Part shown: piece after piece, positions 34,713 to 46,247 of the stretch
Layout: every line of letters begins with the position of its first letter
Numbering within the stretch: the first letter of the stretch is position 1
DNA from: Ancylostoma caninum
Taxonomy: Eukaryota; Nematoda; Chromadorea; Rhabditida; Ancylostomatidae
DNA: 64,000 nt
Assembly (NCBI GenBank): GCA_037903475.1
Contig: JBAJFG010000313.1
Span: 744,001 to 808,000, forward strand
Direction: 5' to 3'
Program-made: the position numbers and the translations under genes
The notes under the pieces: model-generated
Database searches by the model: none
What the model was told of the DNA's origin: nothing
What the model saw: the letters and a program-made list of their open reading frames with translations, nothing else

Positions 34713-37326
34713 TTGGTCTGCCCAACTTTTCAATCCGTTCCTTTTCGGATTGAAGGTTTTTTTCTTAAAATCTTTGCCTTTTTCAATTTTTTTTTCAGAA
34801 TCAGAATGTTGTGCCTTTACATTCCTCGGATTGTAGTTTGCACTATGAACTCGTGCCCCACCATGAGCTGTTCCCCGGAACTCCTATTTTTTAGAGTGGG
34901 TTAACGTTTTCCTTTCGTTTGCATGTTCAAAGGGGGCTTCGTAAAATTTTGATTTTTCAAAGGGGGTTTCGTTTTGATTTTGGCCCGGGGAAGACCTCGT
35001 GCCGGGGCCTGAATCGGCCCCAGCCAGCGGAGCCTGCTGCACACTATTTTAGTCAAACGATCAACCTCACAAGTTACTCTAGGTTTTCCTTAGATCTTAG
35101 CAGATTTCATGACCAGATCAGACAACAAATTTTCCTACAGTACTCCTAGGGTACTCCTAGGCATTTGTGGGAATATAGTTATCATTCTGGAATAATCCAT
35201 GACCACTTTACTGCTATCGTAACCTCGTTTTGAGAGCTTCAACCTTCTTCCTTTACTAAATTTATTTTAACCAGCAAATCCTTTACATCATGTAGGTTGT
35301 CCCAGAAATAATGCCTGCACCAAAGTGATCGATTTTTGAAATCTCATCACTCCGCATTCAAAAGTACAGAGCAAATTTTTCCTTGTAACTCCATGAGGTT
35401 TAAGGTTCGTCGCCCAATGTCCAAGAAACTGATCTTCTCTAGCTTTCCTTAGCTTTTTATATGTATTTTCACGCAACCAGGTGAGGAACGATTCCTCTGC
35501 TCCTTCATTTTTACAATTCATCTTCTGAGGAACTGAGCTTTGTTTTCTTCCTAATTCCGTCCTATCAAAACAGGATCGCTGATAATGCCTCTGATATCAT
35601 TAAGTCGCGCGATTTACTGCCAAGTAATTGAAGTTAAACTCTGCCGAACAGTTTTTCCTTGGTCACGGTGTTTGGGAGTGACTCATGTGTGGAACGCGGA
35701 AAGGATTAGTGTTTAAAGGCGTTGGAGGCAGAAAATGTACAGGAAAAGGTAGCTCGTTAAAGGTGTTGAAGGTGGTCCATGAAAGTGACTGCGCTGCTTA
35801 TGAATGGCACTAATCAGTTCGAGAAATTTGACGGTATTCGGGGGAGTTCTCTGAAGATAAGCAAAAATTTGGGTGTGGAGCACTGTACCGCTGAAGAGCT
35901 GGGTTGCTTTGCTCTTCGACTTGCCAACTAAGTGAACTGACGGATCCCAAACCAAAACATTTTTCATACAACACCCCAAGGATACAAGCCTTTTTATTTT
36001 TTCCCGATTTGTGGAGATTTTGGGAAAGTTACACGACGTTCCGCCCGTGTTAGCGCTGAGTCCACCAATTATCCTGAAGCACCCACTACTTAATCGAGTG
36101 TTCTTAGGAATACACCCAATCACATCCCTTCGTCAACCATTAACAAACACTTTTTATGGACAGCATGTCGTTTCTTGGACTGAAGGACTTCAAATTTGGT
36201 CTGAAGGATTTTAAAGGACGTTCCAGGATGCGGGGATTTTGCGAATAACGAGGAAATGCACCCTTCTTCTATACACACCGTGCAGGGTGACCGACCCTGG
36301 GTAAATCTGAAAGAAACCATTTCTTTTAACTAGCGGAAGAATACTCTTTCACTGGGTAAGTTTGGGAGCTTTGGACGTCTAGTATGCGATTACGTTTGTT
36401 CCCTTTTTATCAACACGTAATGACACTAAACTTTGTTTGTATTAGAGCACTCTTAGCCATCGTAAAATGAGAAAGTGCCCAGTCGATGAGTTTTCGTGAC
36501 CATTACCCTTCAGAACCCTTCAAAAGTACTTCTTACGTCTCGTAAAAACCCAGGGTACCTCCACAAAAAGGAATTTTCCGCTATTCAGACAAACTTCCAG
36601 GAGAATTGGAGCAGAATGAAATCTCGATCATGTGTTTCAGAAGCGAAAAATGCAGAGATAGAAAGAAGCAGCAGAAAAGATTTGAGTTGAGAATGGTGCG
36701 GAAGAATTGCACCAGCTATCCGGAAATACGGCTGGTCACCTATCGGTTGTTCCGGTTTTCTGCTGCAGTCCTCTCAGATTTTGCTCAAGTTTTACCGAAT
36801 TTCCCCTGGTTTTCTACCCCTTCCAAAGCACTAGATGAAGTAAAAAATGAATGGATTGAAACAGGTGGTGTGTCTCTGTGTAGAGACCAGTTTCACAATA
36901 TCATTTGCAAAAGTTCAGACTCAGTAATCTTTATTTACGATATCCCTATAGCAACGGAGCGCAAAAGATAGATGCTATAGAGGGAGTGGATTGCATTCTT
37001 TCTAGAACTTACAGCTATAGGAGTCCTCCTTCCATTTTTCGAATCCTCAGAAGGATAATCTTGATGGGACTGTTGTTTTTGACCACCAGAACCCTTCTTT
37101 GGAGGATTCGAAGAAGCTCAGAGCACGTTGTCTTCGGAAATAATACATGTGTTGCGTTTGCCTCTCTCGTAAAATTACTTTACTCGCTTCAGAGAAAGGT
37201 CTTTCTCTTCTTGAGTCCTTGAATTTCTTTTCACTGGTATCTGGTGTCGTCCACTATGTCGCTGTGACTAGATATCCATCGATCATGGCGTGAAAATTAG
37301 TTCCTAAATGGGGGGCTAGACGTCTA
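34713..37326. other. No supported gene; possible mariner end at 35292
   Basis: TAGGTTGTCCCAGAAATAAT at 35292 resembles a mariner terminal repeat, but no transposase motif is readable on either strand beside it. A 31-codon frame after a TTTTTTTTCAG acceptor at 34799 is too short to call. The rest has only short frames. Confidence 0.4.
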
Positions 37327-37335
37327 CAATAACGA

Positions 37336-37452
37336 GAACTGGTTTTTGCTCTAACAAAAAGTTGTTGTCGATTAGCACAAACGGGTTTGCACACCGTGTC
37401 ATTTCGAGAATTTGCTGGTAACCGTTCAAGGTGTTGAGTAAACTAAAAAAGG
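37336..37452. repeat. Dispersed repeat, copy B
   Basis: Second copy of the repeat at 29522-29645, sharing AAAAAGTTGTTG, GCACAAACGGGTTTGCACAC and GAGAATTTGCTGGTAACC. Same orientation. Function unknown. Confidence 0.7.
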
Positions 37453-37985
37453 GTCAGCCCTCGGAACCAGAACGTACGGTTGACCGCTCATACTTTTTTC
37501 CATGAGTAATTCTATCATACATAGGGAAGAATGCACGTTCTTGATAGTCTTTGGCGAAGGGTCAAGGAAAGATAAAAAAGATGATTGTTCTTAGACTTTC
37601 TCCACAGGATTTCCTTTGGAGAGAAACTCCTCAACATCCCCTCCCTCATTGCTTCGACTCCTTTATACAGCACAACCACGAGAAACACATATTGAAGGCA
37701 GCCCGACCTTTTTGAGATTTTTACATGGAAAGAATTTCCAGAACCTGTTTCACCCAATGGTATAGTATGTGATTCTGTGCAAAATTTATAAAAGCTCTTT
37801 TTTGAGCCCCAATTTGTGGGTAGACTGTGGGTCTAGCCTGATAACAAATAGATTAAATGACAAAGTTATTTGCGGGTTTCAAATACCGTATCCATTTTAA
37901 AGAGATCTCATCACATATTGCTGCAAGTTCGTGCAGAGCGTAGCACCTTGTGTCGCCTTTGCTCGTGCAGCACTTATTTTGATAC

Positions 37986-38252
37986 CAGTGGCGGACGCAG
38001 GGGGGGGGGAGCGCCCCTCTAGAATAGGTCAGCAAATTTTTAAAATTACTTTACAATACATATAGAAATCTTGTACTAGTTTATTTCTACTCGTTTATTT
38101 TTAATGTTATATTCAATATCATTTTTATTAATGATTTATTATTATATTTAATATTTTTATTAATTTTATTTTCCGTATGGGTCCCCAAAATGGCGGAGAC
38201 CCCACTTTTTTCCCCACGCCCTCCCTCCGCCAACTTTCTGCATCCGCCACTG
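37986..38252 (-). mobile_element. hAT-type MITE, copy 3 (inverted, 267 bp)
   Basis: Starts CAGTGGCGGACGCAG and ends CTGCATCCGCCACTG. Flanks are TTTGATAC before and ATTGATAC after, an 8-bp duplication with one mismatch. The A/T-only body and the TGGGTCCCCAAAATGGCGGA block place it in the family of 9512-9797, in the opposite orientation. The poly-G tract here is 9-10 long and interrupted on its inner side. Confidence 0.9.
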
Positions 38253-38260
38253 ATTGATAC

Positions 38261-39240
38261 GTATTGATTGGAGGTAGGTCACGCTGCACTGATACCCGCG
38301 ACGCCAAAATCGATAGGCATGAAGACGGACGACACATGGTGCCACACATGAAGTATAAACGCTGCCTACACCTTTCGGTGGAAAATTCCCAGCTGTAAAG
38401 CAGCTTGTATAGGCTACGACTCCACGGAAGACACGATTCTTCCAAAGAAAATCGAGTGTTTCCAAGAAGTGACTGATGCTACAATTGAAGGTTAGTTTTT
38501 CAGGAGCTAATTAATCCATGAACGAGTCTCTCCAGCGTGAAGCCTTTTCAACGACCCACAAGAAGTAGTCTCTGCGTTGACTTCGTCACCGTCTTCCGAA
38601 CTTTCACCGGGCGACCGGTACAATTCGTCTTGGGTCGAAACAAAAAGGCGGGGAAAGATAGTCCACGGATGGATTCGGCAATGTGTGTGGGAAACGACAC
38701 AACAATCAAGTGCGAATTTAGATAAATTTCCTCAAAAATAGAGAGATATTGTTCTCCCAGAGACAATGGTCCGAGAGATAATGGAGAAAAAAAAGAAATT
38801 GTGTAGCAGCGACCTGAAGAAGTTACCGTAACCTAAAAACATCAGTGGAGCAATGGTAACACATGTCATTATGACGCGTCGTAGTGACAATTCTGACATG
38901 TCCTACGTTTAGCGCGGGGCATGTTCGAGTGCCGATTTATGCACAAATATGCACTCAGCTATTGTCGCATGTGAGGCCCACCGTATCAAGTATGAACTCT
39001 AGCCAGGGGGTTTGGATGGAAACTCGAAAAAGGGTGGGTACTCCAACTGGAATACTCCAACTGGTTTCCATAACAAGGATTCATATCCTAGATGAAGAAC
39101 AGGCGAGGTCAAACCGGCCCACTCGCTCGGTCTATGCGATGTTCCGGATATTCTATAAAAAGTTGTACTTCTTGTATTGAGAAGTGATATCTATAGCATG
39201 CCCAGTAGTCCTATTCCTATCAGCAAAGTTAGGATTTCAG
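38261..39240. other. No supported gene
   Basis: Contains a minus-strand stop-to-stop frame (about 38510-38735) that reads acidic and serine-rich (DELYRSPGESSEDGDEVNAE) without a start codon or a good acceptor. It could be an internal exon, but nothing joins to it in phase. Confidence 0.35.
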
Positions 39241-39741
39241 AGCTGGAATCTCCACAAAACTCCAAACGATTACGATGCAAGCGACTTACATCTGGCATGA
39301 AATTGACTGTGAATGGGTCAGTCAGTGTTACTGAGACGAACTACACTTGTGATCCTGCTCCAGCAGCTGAAGTTCATTGTAGTACTGTCAGTTTTGTAGT
39401 TTTCATTGATGGTGAGTTGTCTATGGCTTGTAAATGTCTAGATGAAGATTTCTTGTCTACGAATAAGAAAATAGGAAAAATTGCTGCAGCTATTCTGAGC
39501 CAGTATGCATTGCTGAGATTACCCAGGGTAAACAAGTCAATGCCTGTATTGACGACAGGCAAATTTGCATGGTGCTAACACCTTTACCCAGGTTAATCTC
39601 GACGAAACATGCTGCTGTTGAAATTATTATTCTGGAATTCTGGAATTGATTACATTTTCAGAACAAAACGAAAAAATAAGTTTCATATTTCAGAATGTCC
39701 GCGAGATCATGCGCTTTAAAATGGTATATAAATATATGTAA
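39241..39741 (+). CDS. Candidate 3' part of a spliced gene (two exons, 5' incomplete)
   Basis: Exon 39241-39411 (171 nt, phase-symmetric) lies between a GGATTTCAG acceptor and a GGTGAGT donor. It reads LESPQNSKRLRCKRLTSGMK, then LTVNGSVSVTETNYTCDPAP, AAEVHC and STVSFVVFID, with two possible N-glycosylation sequons. A second exon (39662-39741), after TTACATTTTCAG, continues in phase as EQNEKISFIFQNVREIMRFK to TAA. Both junctions match nematode consensus. I do not recognise the family, and no upstream exon with the required phase-1 donor was found, so the 5' end is missing or the model is wrong. The 250-bp intron carries a MITE. Confidence 0.35.
39491..39620. mobile_element. MITE of the GAGATTACCCAGGGTAAA family
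   Basis: Left end GCTGAGATTACCCAGGGTAA and right end TACCCAGGTTAATCTCGACG are inverted repeats enclosing a small GCCTGTATTGACGACAGGC palindrome. Matches 23285-23395 in layout. It sits inside the putative intron 39412-39661. Confidence 0.7.
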
Positions 39742-42700
39742 AATCTAATCGGTAATCATTTATCAGAAGCCTCCGGAAATCCCCATGCAAAAACGGGGAA
39801 ACTTAGATTACAATCTAATACAGTGAAAGAATACTTCCTTTAAAATGCACGTTAAAATGGAAAAATCCGAGAGAACCGAGAGGATTAATTCCCAATTCAA
39901 CCCTTGACCAGAACAGCAAACACCATCTAAGCACCTCGGCAAAGGTTGGAAACAAGAAACACCTGAACTGAAGGCGAACAGCCCCGTTAAGCCCTGCAGT
40001 TCTATTTATAGCGCTAGCGTCGAACCTGTCACTCATTGCCGAGTCGCAGTCGGGTTTCTGGTTGCAAATCCAGTAATGCAAATCACTGTAAACGACTATA
40101 GTCGTCAACTTTGCGGCGCTAACTGAAGTTTTCTACCAGCAAGACGGATTCTTCCAGAACGAGAACGTTTATCATGGAATTTCTTAAAGTGCAAGCGTAC
40201 CCGCAAACAGTTTAACAGCAACGACCATGACCGACACGGTTTGATGACAATTCGGCTTTTTTCTGCTGGCGGAAACGATGACTTTACAGCTTCTTTCGAT
40301 GTTATCCGCTTGTTTTTCCACTGCGAAACATCCCAATTCCTGTTCCAGAGAGTGTGATCAGTTTAACAACAGATATTTCTTTTGTTGCCGTTGCAAAAAT
40401 GGAAGTGCTACAGTTGCAATATTGCATTGCATTGCAGAAGGAAGAGTGAATTCGCTTTTTCACAGGCGAAACAACAAGATCCCTTTGAGGGGTGCATCAC
40501 AAGTCGAAAAGAAATCAAATTTTAGAAACGTTCGCAAGCTGTCTCCAAGTTTCAGATGAAGCATTATTCACGAGCTATTTTACAATATTAACTACACATA
40601 TTTAGGGCCAGCTAAAAAATGAATATGTTTAATTAATTTACTAAAAATAATCCCGCAGTCGACCAGCGAAATACAATATCTCCAAGAGAGAAAGTTCTAC
40701 TACCTCTCTCCTCTCCACTCGTGGGGATCTCTCTTGGAACTTACCAATATAAGACCTATTTGAAATAGAATATTCGAATCCGAAAGCAGTTAAAAAAGAC
40801 TCCGGAAGTAGTATGGAGTTAAGATTATGCTCTAAACCAGTAAATGTCTCCTCTACCACTCATAGCTGATCATCACTCTAGACCTACCCAAGAGAACCTC
40901 TCGAAGACAGTGATTTACCAGCCTTGCAAAAATACCGTTTGCGAAGGTATTCAGAGGTCAGGGGGTCTTTTGGAGTAGAAATCGCCTCAGAACTCCGTGC
41001 CTCTTTCAGGACCTAGGGTTTGTGCCGAAGCAACAGGCACTAAATAAAGAAGCAGCAAAAGGCTTGGAAGAGCAGACGCAGGAATTTGTGAATTTTCCAA
41101 ACTCAAGAATCAGAGATGATCTATATCGCCTTTTCAAATTTTTTTTCCTCCATTTCCACTTGGATAGAGCTAGGAGGTTCTAATCTCGCTAGTTATTCCG
41201 GCAATGTACATTCACGTGAGTACTTACTGGTAGGAATGGATAGAATGAGAAGTGCCTGCTAAGGTTGTTAGCTTTTTTCAGGGATTTTCCAAGGTTTCAA
41301 TCAATCAATGTCTGTTACTTCGTTGAACCCAGTACTGGAAAATAAGTGATATCAGGAGTGAAATCTCAACGGAGATCAAACGATTACAGTTTTTAGGGTT
41401 CAGTATCTACATAGAATTAAATCAGTCTGTACGGACCACCTACCCTGGTGGTCACACACCAGCCACTGACATTCAGTTCCGAGAAGAGTGATTAGCATTG
41501 CTGGAAAATTTGGATTGTTTACTAGGAGTTTGAACAGAACCCTTCAAAATTATCGAGAGTTAGCTGGGAATCTAAGTGACATCCGCTCGAAAACTTATGT
41601 TTTGTGCGAATCTCAGTCGGGAAAGAGATAGACGATTCAAGACTCATTTACTCGTTGGATTTGATAAGCAGATATTTGCTATGTGCGAACTAAAAAAGAA
41701 ACTTTTTCACAGCGCCAAGAGCGATTTGAGGGATTTCTGGGCTGATTTTCACGGAACCTACAGGAGAATTGTGAAAATACCTCTGAAAGAGCATAAGTAC
41801 AGAATGAAAAGAGAACTTTTCTCGATGACCCAGGCTGGGAAACTACAAAGAACATAAAACACAGAGGGAGGAAATGAGAATCGAAGAAGGAAGGTGATCG
41901 TCTCCAGAAAATGCGTTTTCAGGCATTGTCCACGGCGGAGGCGTTTATGTCACTCATTTCTCTGATAAAGGCTTTCTTGCGATGCACCTTCCCAGAGAAT
42001 TCGAGACTTTGCTGATGTGAACGGTATCCTATGGAGTGTATCTATAGCTCCAAGAAAAATTTGGAGCTAATGAAAAGTACTGTTTCAACAAAGCGTTTTC
42101 GCATATGTATTGGAATTGTAGGAAGAATTTCCTCCAATCCGAGAAATGCAGGGGAAATATCTTATGACAAGGAACGAAAGCACGGTGAACACAATTTAAA
42201 GCAGGTAGTGAACACAATTTAAAACAAAGCGGTGCGAGGGCAGCAGAGTCATATGTACCTCATACACTATTTTTTGCAAGCACATTACATTACGAAACAA
42301 AGATGAAGCATGCACATAAGTTTCGGCTTGAACTCAGAGGTCTCCTCAGCTGTTCTTGTTCTTCAGGGTCTATTTAAATACTTCCGCTGGTTTTTGCGTA
42401 GCCATAGCCAGTCAGCTGTGTCGACCAGCTGAGTAATGCAAATGGTGAGTAATAACACTTCATAAAACTCAAGGAATATGTGGTATGGAGCACATGGAAA
42501 GCGCCGATAGCTTATCAGACGCTTCTCAGACAAGAAGGAGCATCAGTACCAACTCTTTTATTTATTTAATTACTTATTTGTCCATTTATTTATACATCTA
42601 CTCGTTTATTTGAGAAAGTAGTATAGCTCGTGAAAGGACTGGACTTCTACTACTTCTACTACCTCCCAGAACCATCCATTTTGATTCTACAACAAGAACT

Positions 42701-43935
42701 ACGTAGCTGTTGCTAGTCTGTAGTCTAAAGTATGTTGATAAACGATGTCACTAGAGAAACTGCCTCGGAAACGAGCAGAAGAGGAGTTGACTTCCTGCGT
42801 CACACTCATGAATAAACATCGGGGCACCTATTTGTTCAACGCTAAGGCTACGATCCGGCTTCCAGAATTTTCAGAGGGAGGAGGGAGTAGGGGGTGATGA
42901 AGCGAGTAGATTCATGGAATGAGTGCACATATGTAAATTTCAGTTTAGAACGTTGTTGCTGAAGGTTTCTTTTTTGACTGCTGGAAAAAAAGGAAGAAGA
43001 GAAAAAAATTATGCAATCGAGCAGGACCCAGCTGAGGAGCTTAACACAATATTTTGTGCCAGCGCATGCAATTTCGAAGGGAATCGGCCTGGGCTCATGC
43101 GGAAAATTCGGGAACTCTTTCTAATCCGCTCTTTCCTGTCAAGAATATTTTATTTTTTCCAATAATTTTCGGGAAAAATCTCGATAACAGATTAAAAGCT
43201 GCATGATTTCACTTAATTTCATAGGACGGAAATTTAAAAAATTGAATGGAAGGAGCAGAACCCAGGCACGCCAGGAATGTTCAAACGCCTAATCACGAAT
43301 GTAGTACTATCCGACGATCGGCTTTTGTTTGCTCTTCCGGTATGGACGGTGCACAGTCATCGTAGGAGGCGATAAGTCGCCGCGGACGTCCCACGCCTTT
43401 TGTGGATCTTCCATACAAAGAGTAAGGGTTCTATAGACGACCTTTTTTGGGGCACAGTTTGTCATAGCCGGTCGTTGTCCGGCACCTGGTCGGGGTCGCT
43501 GCGGTGGAAAAATTAGACGTCCATGGATATCCATAGACCATCTGTTACGAGATCAGGAACCCAATTGCAATTAAAGATTGTGAGGGTGAACGTCGGTTAA
43601 TTACAATGAAAGATTGTGAGATGCTGACAGTAAATTTTAAGTTTTTACAGTGACTTTATGCCACCGTATGATCATACTGCGTATATTTCGATGGAATAAC
43701 CTCTATCATTCATCATGCATTCGCACGTCTGACGCATGAAATGCTATTTAAAAGCGAGCACCATTCCATTTGCGAGGCTCCAAAACTTTCAAGGGGTTTT
43801 TTTTTGGAATTTCACTCTCGAAATTATTTGGGAGGGGGGGGGGGGGAGGTGGTGGGCACAATTATGGTATCCGTTTTATAGGTAACTTCATCTTTTAGGA
43901 GTGCGGCAGTTAAAAGGCGGATATGACATCTCCCA
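39742..43935. other. No supported gene
   Basis: Over 4 kb with no recognisable domain, no clear transposon termini and no coherent exon pair. The open frame at 42923-43165 crosses a TTTCAG acceptor at 42940 and is moderately coding-like (lysine-rich), but it cannot be joined to anything. Confidence 0.45.
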
Positions 43936-43937
43936 CA

Positions 43938-44037
43938 ATCCTCTTATATAAATCATGGTAGTGCAACAAAATTTTCTAGAGTGCAGACGTAGGGGGACTA
44001 GCACGTGATCGCATGCTCTCGCCGTGAGACTCAGTTA
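43938..44037 (-). repeat. Dispersed ~100-bp repeat, inverted copy
   Basis: Reverse complement of 63611-63711 with only about four differences. Shared words include GCATGCGATCACGTGCTAGT, CCCCCTACGTCTGC and CTCTAGAAAATTTTGTTGCA. Family unknown. High identity suggests recent dispersal. Confidence 0.9.
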
Positions 44038-44039
44038 TA

Positions 44040-44555
44040 TCTCATAAAGCATTTCATAGAGGTTTTCTTGTGTGCAGGACATGAACAATGTTTCCATTCT
44101 GTACCAGATCCCTCTTTCGAGGGGCTACGATAGAATATACTGTAGGAAACTGGCATAAATCGCACATTATGGGAGGAAAATGGCAGTGTCAGGCAAAACG
44201 ATGTTGATAATCGTGACCAACTTCTGGAATTATCTCATTCTGCAAAATTCAAAAGTGTTCTGCGAAATACCACATCTACAGCACGATTACCATAACTTTG
44301 AAGAAATGATGTTACGGTACAAAATGAATACCCCATCAGTTACTGCTACCACATAGGACCTAATAGAAAATGACTAACTTGACTGAATTGCTTATAGGTT
44401 CAGCTCACAAACTCCAAGATCCAAAAATTACCCTGTTAATGGAAGAGAGAGCCCTAAACCCTTTACATCCATCCCACAATGGTGCACTTCTGTTTTCCTC
44501 TCTTCAGAGATCCGAAATTCCAACCTATTCGAGATCGAACTCATAAATTCGAATA
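44040..44555. other. No supported gene
   Basis: Short frames only. Ends directly at the TA-flanked foldback. Confidence 0.5.
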
Positions 44556-44557
44556 TA

Positions 44558-44765
44558 CAGGGAACTCCAAAGGTGCGCGGACAGGGGCGGGGCCGCGGTG
44601 CGCCTCTGCTGGGCAGAGATACGAGCGCTCTGCATGTGGCTCTGGTTTCTCTGCTTCTGCGGCAGAGAGCAGAGAAACCAGAGCCACATGCAGAGCGCTC
44701 GTGTCTCTGCCCAGCAGAGGTGCACCGCGGTCCCGCCCCTGTCCGCGTACCTTTGGAGTTCCCTG
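44558..44765. mobile_element. TA-flanked foldback MITE (208 bp, almost perfect hairpin)
   Basis: Starts CAGGGAACTCCAAAGG and ends CCTTTGGAGTTCCCTG between TA dinucleotides (44556-44557 and 44766-44767). The two ~100-bp arms are complementary apart from four transitions and the loop. The interior is GC-rich, with GGGCAGAGA and GTGGCTCTGGTTTCTCTGC. Ends and TA duplication fit a Tc1/mariner-mobilised family. Open frames through it are by-products of the hairpin. Confidence 0.9.
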
Positions 44766-44893
44766 TATCTACTTCATTGTTCCGTCCTACGTTTGACAGC
44801 TACCACCTCAAGTGACCACCGTATGAAAAGCTGCAGCATAAAAAAATCGAAATTCGTGGTGCAAATTCGTCCAAAAAAATTCGTTCAATGCTC

Positions 44894-44906
44894 GCGTCCG
44901 CCACTG
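44894..44906. mobile_element. Solo hAT-type MITE terminus
   Basis: GCGTCCGCCACTG matches the right terminus of the 9512-9797 family, but no family body precedes it. It is either an end fragment or the terminus of an unrelated element sharing the repeat. Confidence 0.5.
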
Positions 44907-45099
44907 CTGTGGGGATATCGCAGTGAAGGTGACGGACAGACACCCTGTCATGGTATTTCGGGCAAGCAACGCGTCAGCTCACAAGCGACTGGTCCACGCA
45001 CGAGCAGGCATGTCATCCACGTCATGGGACCCACAAACATCAAAGGGCGCGCATTCAAACGCACAGGGAACGAGACTCTGTTTCCGCCATTGAGTTTAA

Positions 45100-45339
45100 A
45101 GGGGCTTTCATACATTTGCCGCGGCGGCGCCGCCGCGACAAAAGTGGGTGCGCGGCAAAAGTTGCCGCCGAGCGGCATGCCGCGCTTTCATACAAACGTC
45201 GCCCAGCGACAAAATACCCCCTCGACCATTCCTTGCCGCTTGTCGCTGGGCGACGTCGCCGCGGCGCCGCCGCCGCGACGTCGCCGGCCTATGCTTAACC
45301 ATGGGCGACTGCCGCCGCGGCAAATGTATGAAAGCCACT
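45100..45339. mobile_element. GC-rich PIF/Harbinger-like MITE (240 bp)
   Basis: Left end AGGGGCTTTCATACATTTGC and right end GCAAATGTATGAAAGCCACT are inverted repeats continuing into GCCGCGGCGGC. TAA flanks both sides (45097-45099 and 45340-45342). The interior is made of CGCCGCCGCGACG words with several internal palindromes (GCGGCGCCGCCGC). There is no coding capacity. The 3-bp TWA duplication supports PIF/Harbinger mobilisation. Confidence 0.85.
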
Positions 45340-45342
45340 TAA

Positions 45343-46247
45343 CATGAATAGCGCCAGTTCAACAGTGCACATGAGTTCTATTTTGCCTCAAAACCTTTCG
45401 AAATCTCGCTTACTAAGCCTTCTCCTGTTCTGACTTGCTCTTGCCACCCACACCCGCACACAAGACGAATCCTACGAAACGTGTGCGGGCAGTCTGATCG
45501 TAATGTAGGCGTGAAATTAAATGCATTGGCAGACTGCAAGTACACCAAGGGCCTCATAATCGACGGCAAGTAATTAATGAAGGCGCGATTTGACTCGTTT
45601 AACACGTGAATAGTGATTAGACGTGCTTCAGAGGAATATTCGTGTTTTAGAAGGTTTTTAGGCTCTGTTTCAGTTTCTAGGGAAAGGAAAAGAGAAAAGT
45701 TGAGAGGGAGAGTTAATACATTGTTCACATTTTATTGTTCTATATATATAAATACGCCAAGGGGTTCCGTTTTCGAGGATTATCCCTAGTGCGAAGATTT
45801 TATTTACTGAGTCATTTTATGTAATCACTTACATCTTGCACACATTTGTTGTTTTGTTTTCTTGCACATCACTTTCTTACAGATAATTCCTTTCACAGGA
45901 AGCCGATTAATATAGTAAGATGAGAAACAGAGTGAAAGAATATATTAGGTTGAGGAAATATAGATGTCCGCTGCATTCGTTTTCCTCTCCTCCTCTAACT
46001 CCCCAGTGTCACTATTTATGGCAGAGCATGTGTATTCACGTGGAAGAGTGCTCCATGGCGCTTCAGGAAATATTAGGTCGTCAAGTATGAAATGTCCGAT
46101 TTTGGATGAGAAGATTTCAAGTTTTGTTTCTGAAGCAAGATGCAGTATAAGAGTCAAATCTCTACAGAACTACACAAACGAAACGATAAGCCTGCTTTTC
46201 AATCATGAAGCTAGCTGCTCTACCAAACGCTCACTACTTTGATGTCA
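45343..46247. other. No supported gene
   Basis: Short frames only. ATTAGGTTGAGGAAATAT at 45944 is faintly mariner-end-like. The Penelope-like element begins at 46248. Confidence 0.45.

Noticed and set aside
31800..35040. Similar GC-rich words (GGCCCCAGC, CCCCGGG, GGGCTTCGTAAAA) at 31.8 and 35.0 kb, first taken for outer terminal repeats
   Set aside because: Some words match in direct and others in inverted orientation, so no consistent pair of ends could be drawn.
38510..38735. Acidic, serine-rich stop-to-stop frame on the minus strand
   Set aside because: Possibly an internal exon, but no T-rich acceptor at its start and no phase-compatible partner exon nearby.
44573..45347. 249-codon forward frame
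   Set aside because: It crosses a foldback MITE, unrelated DNA and a GC-rich MITE. Stop scarcity comes from GC content, and mirror frames exist on the other strand.
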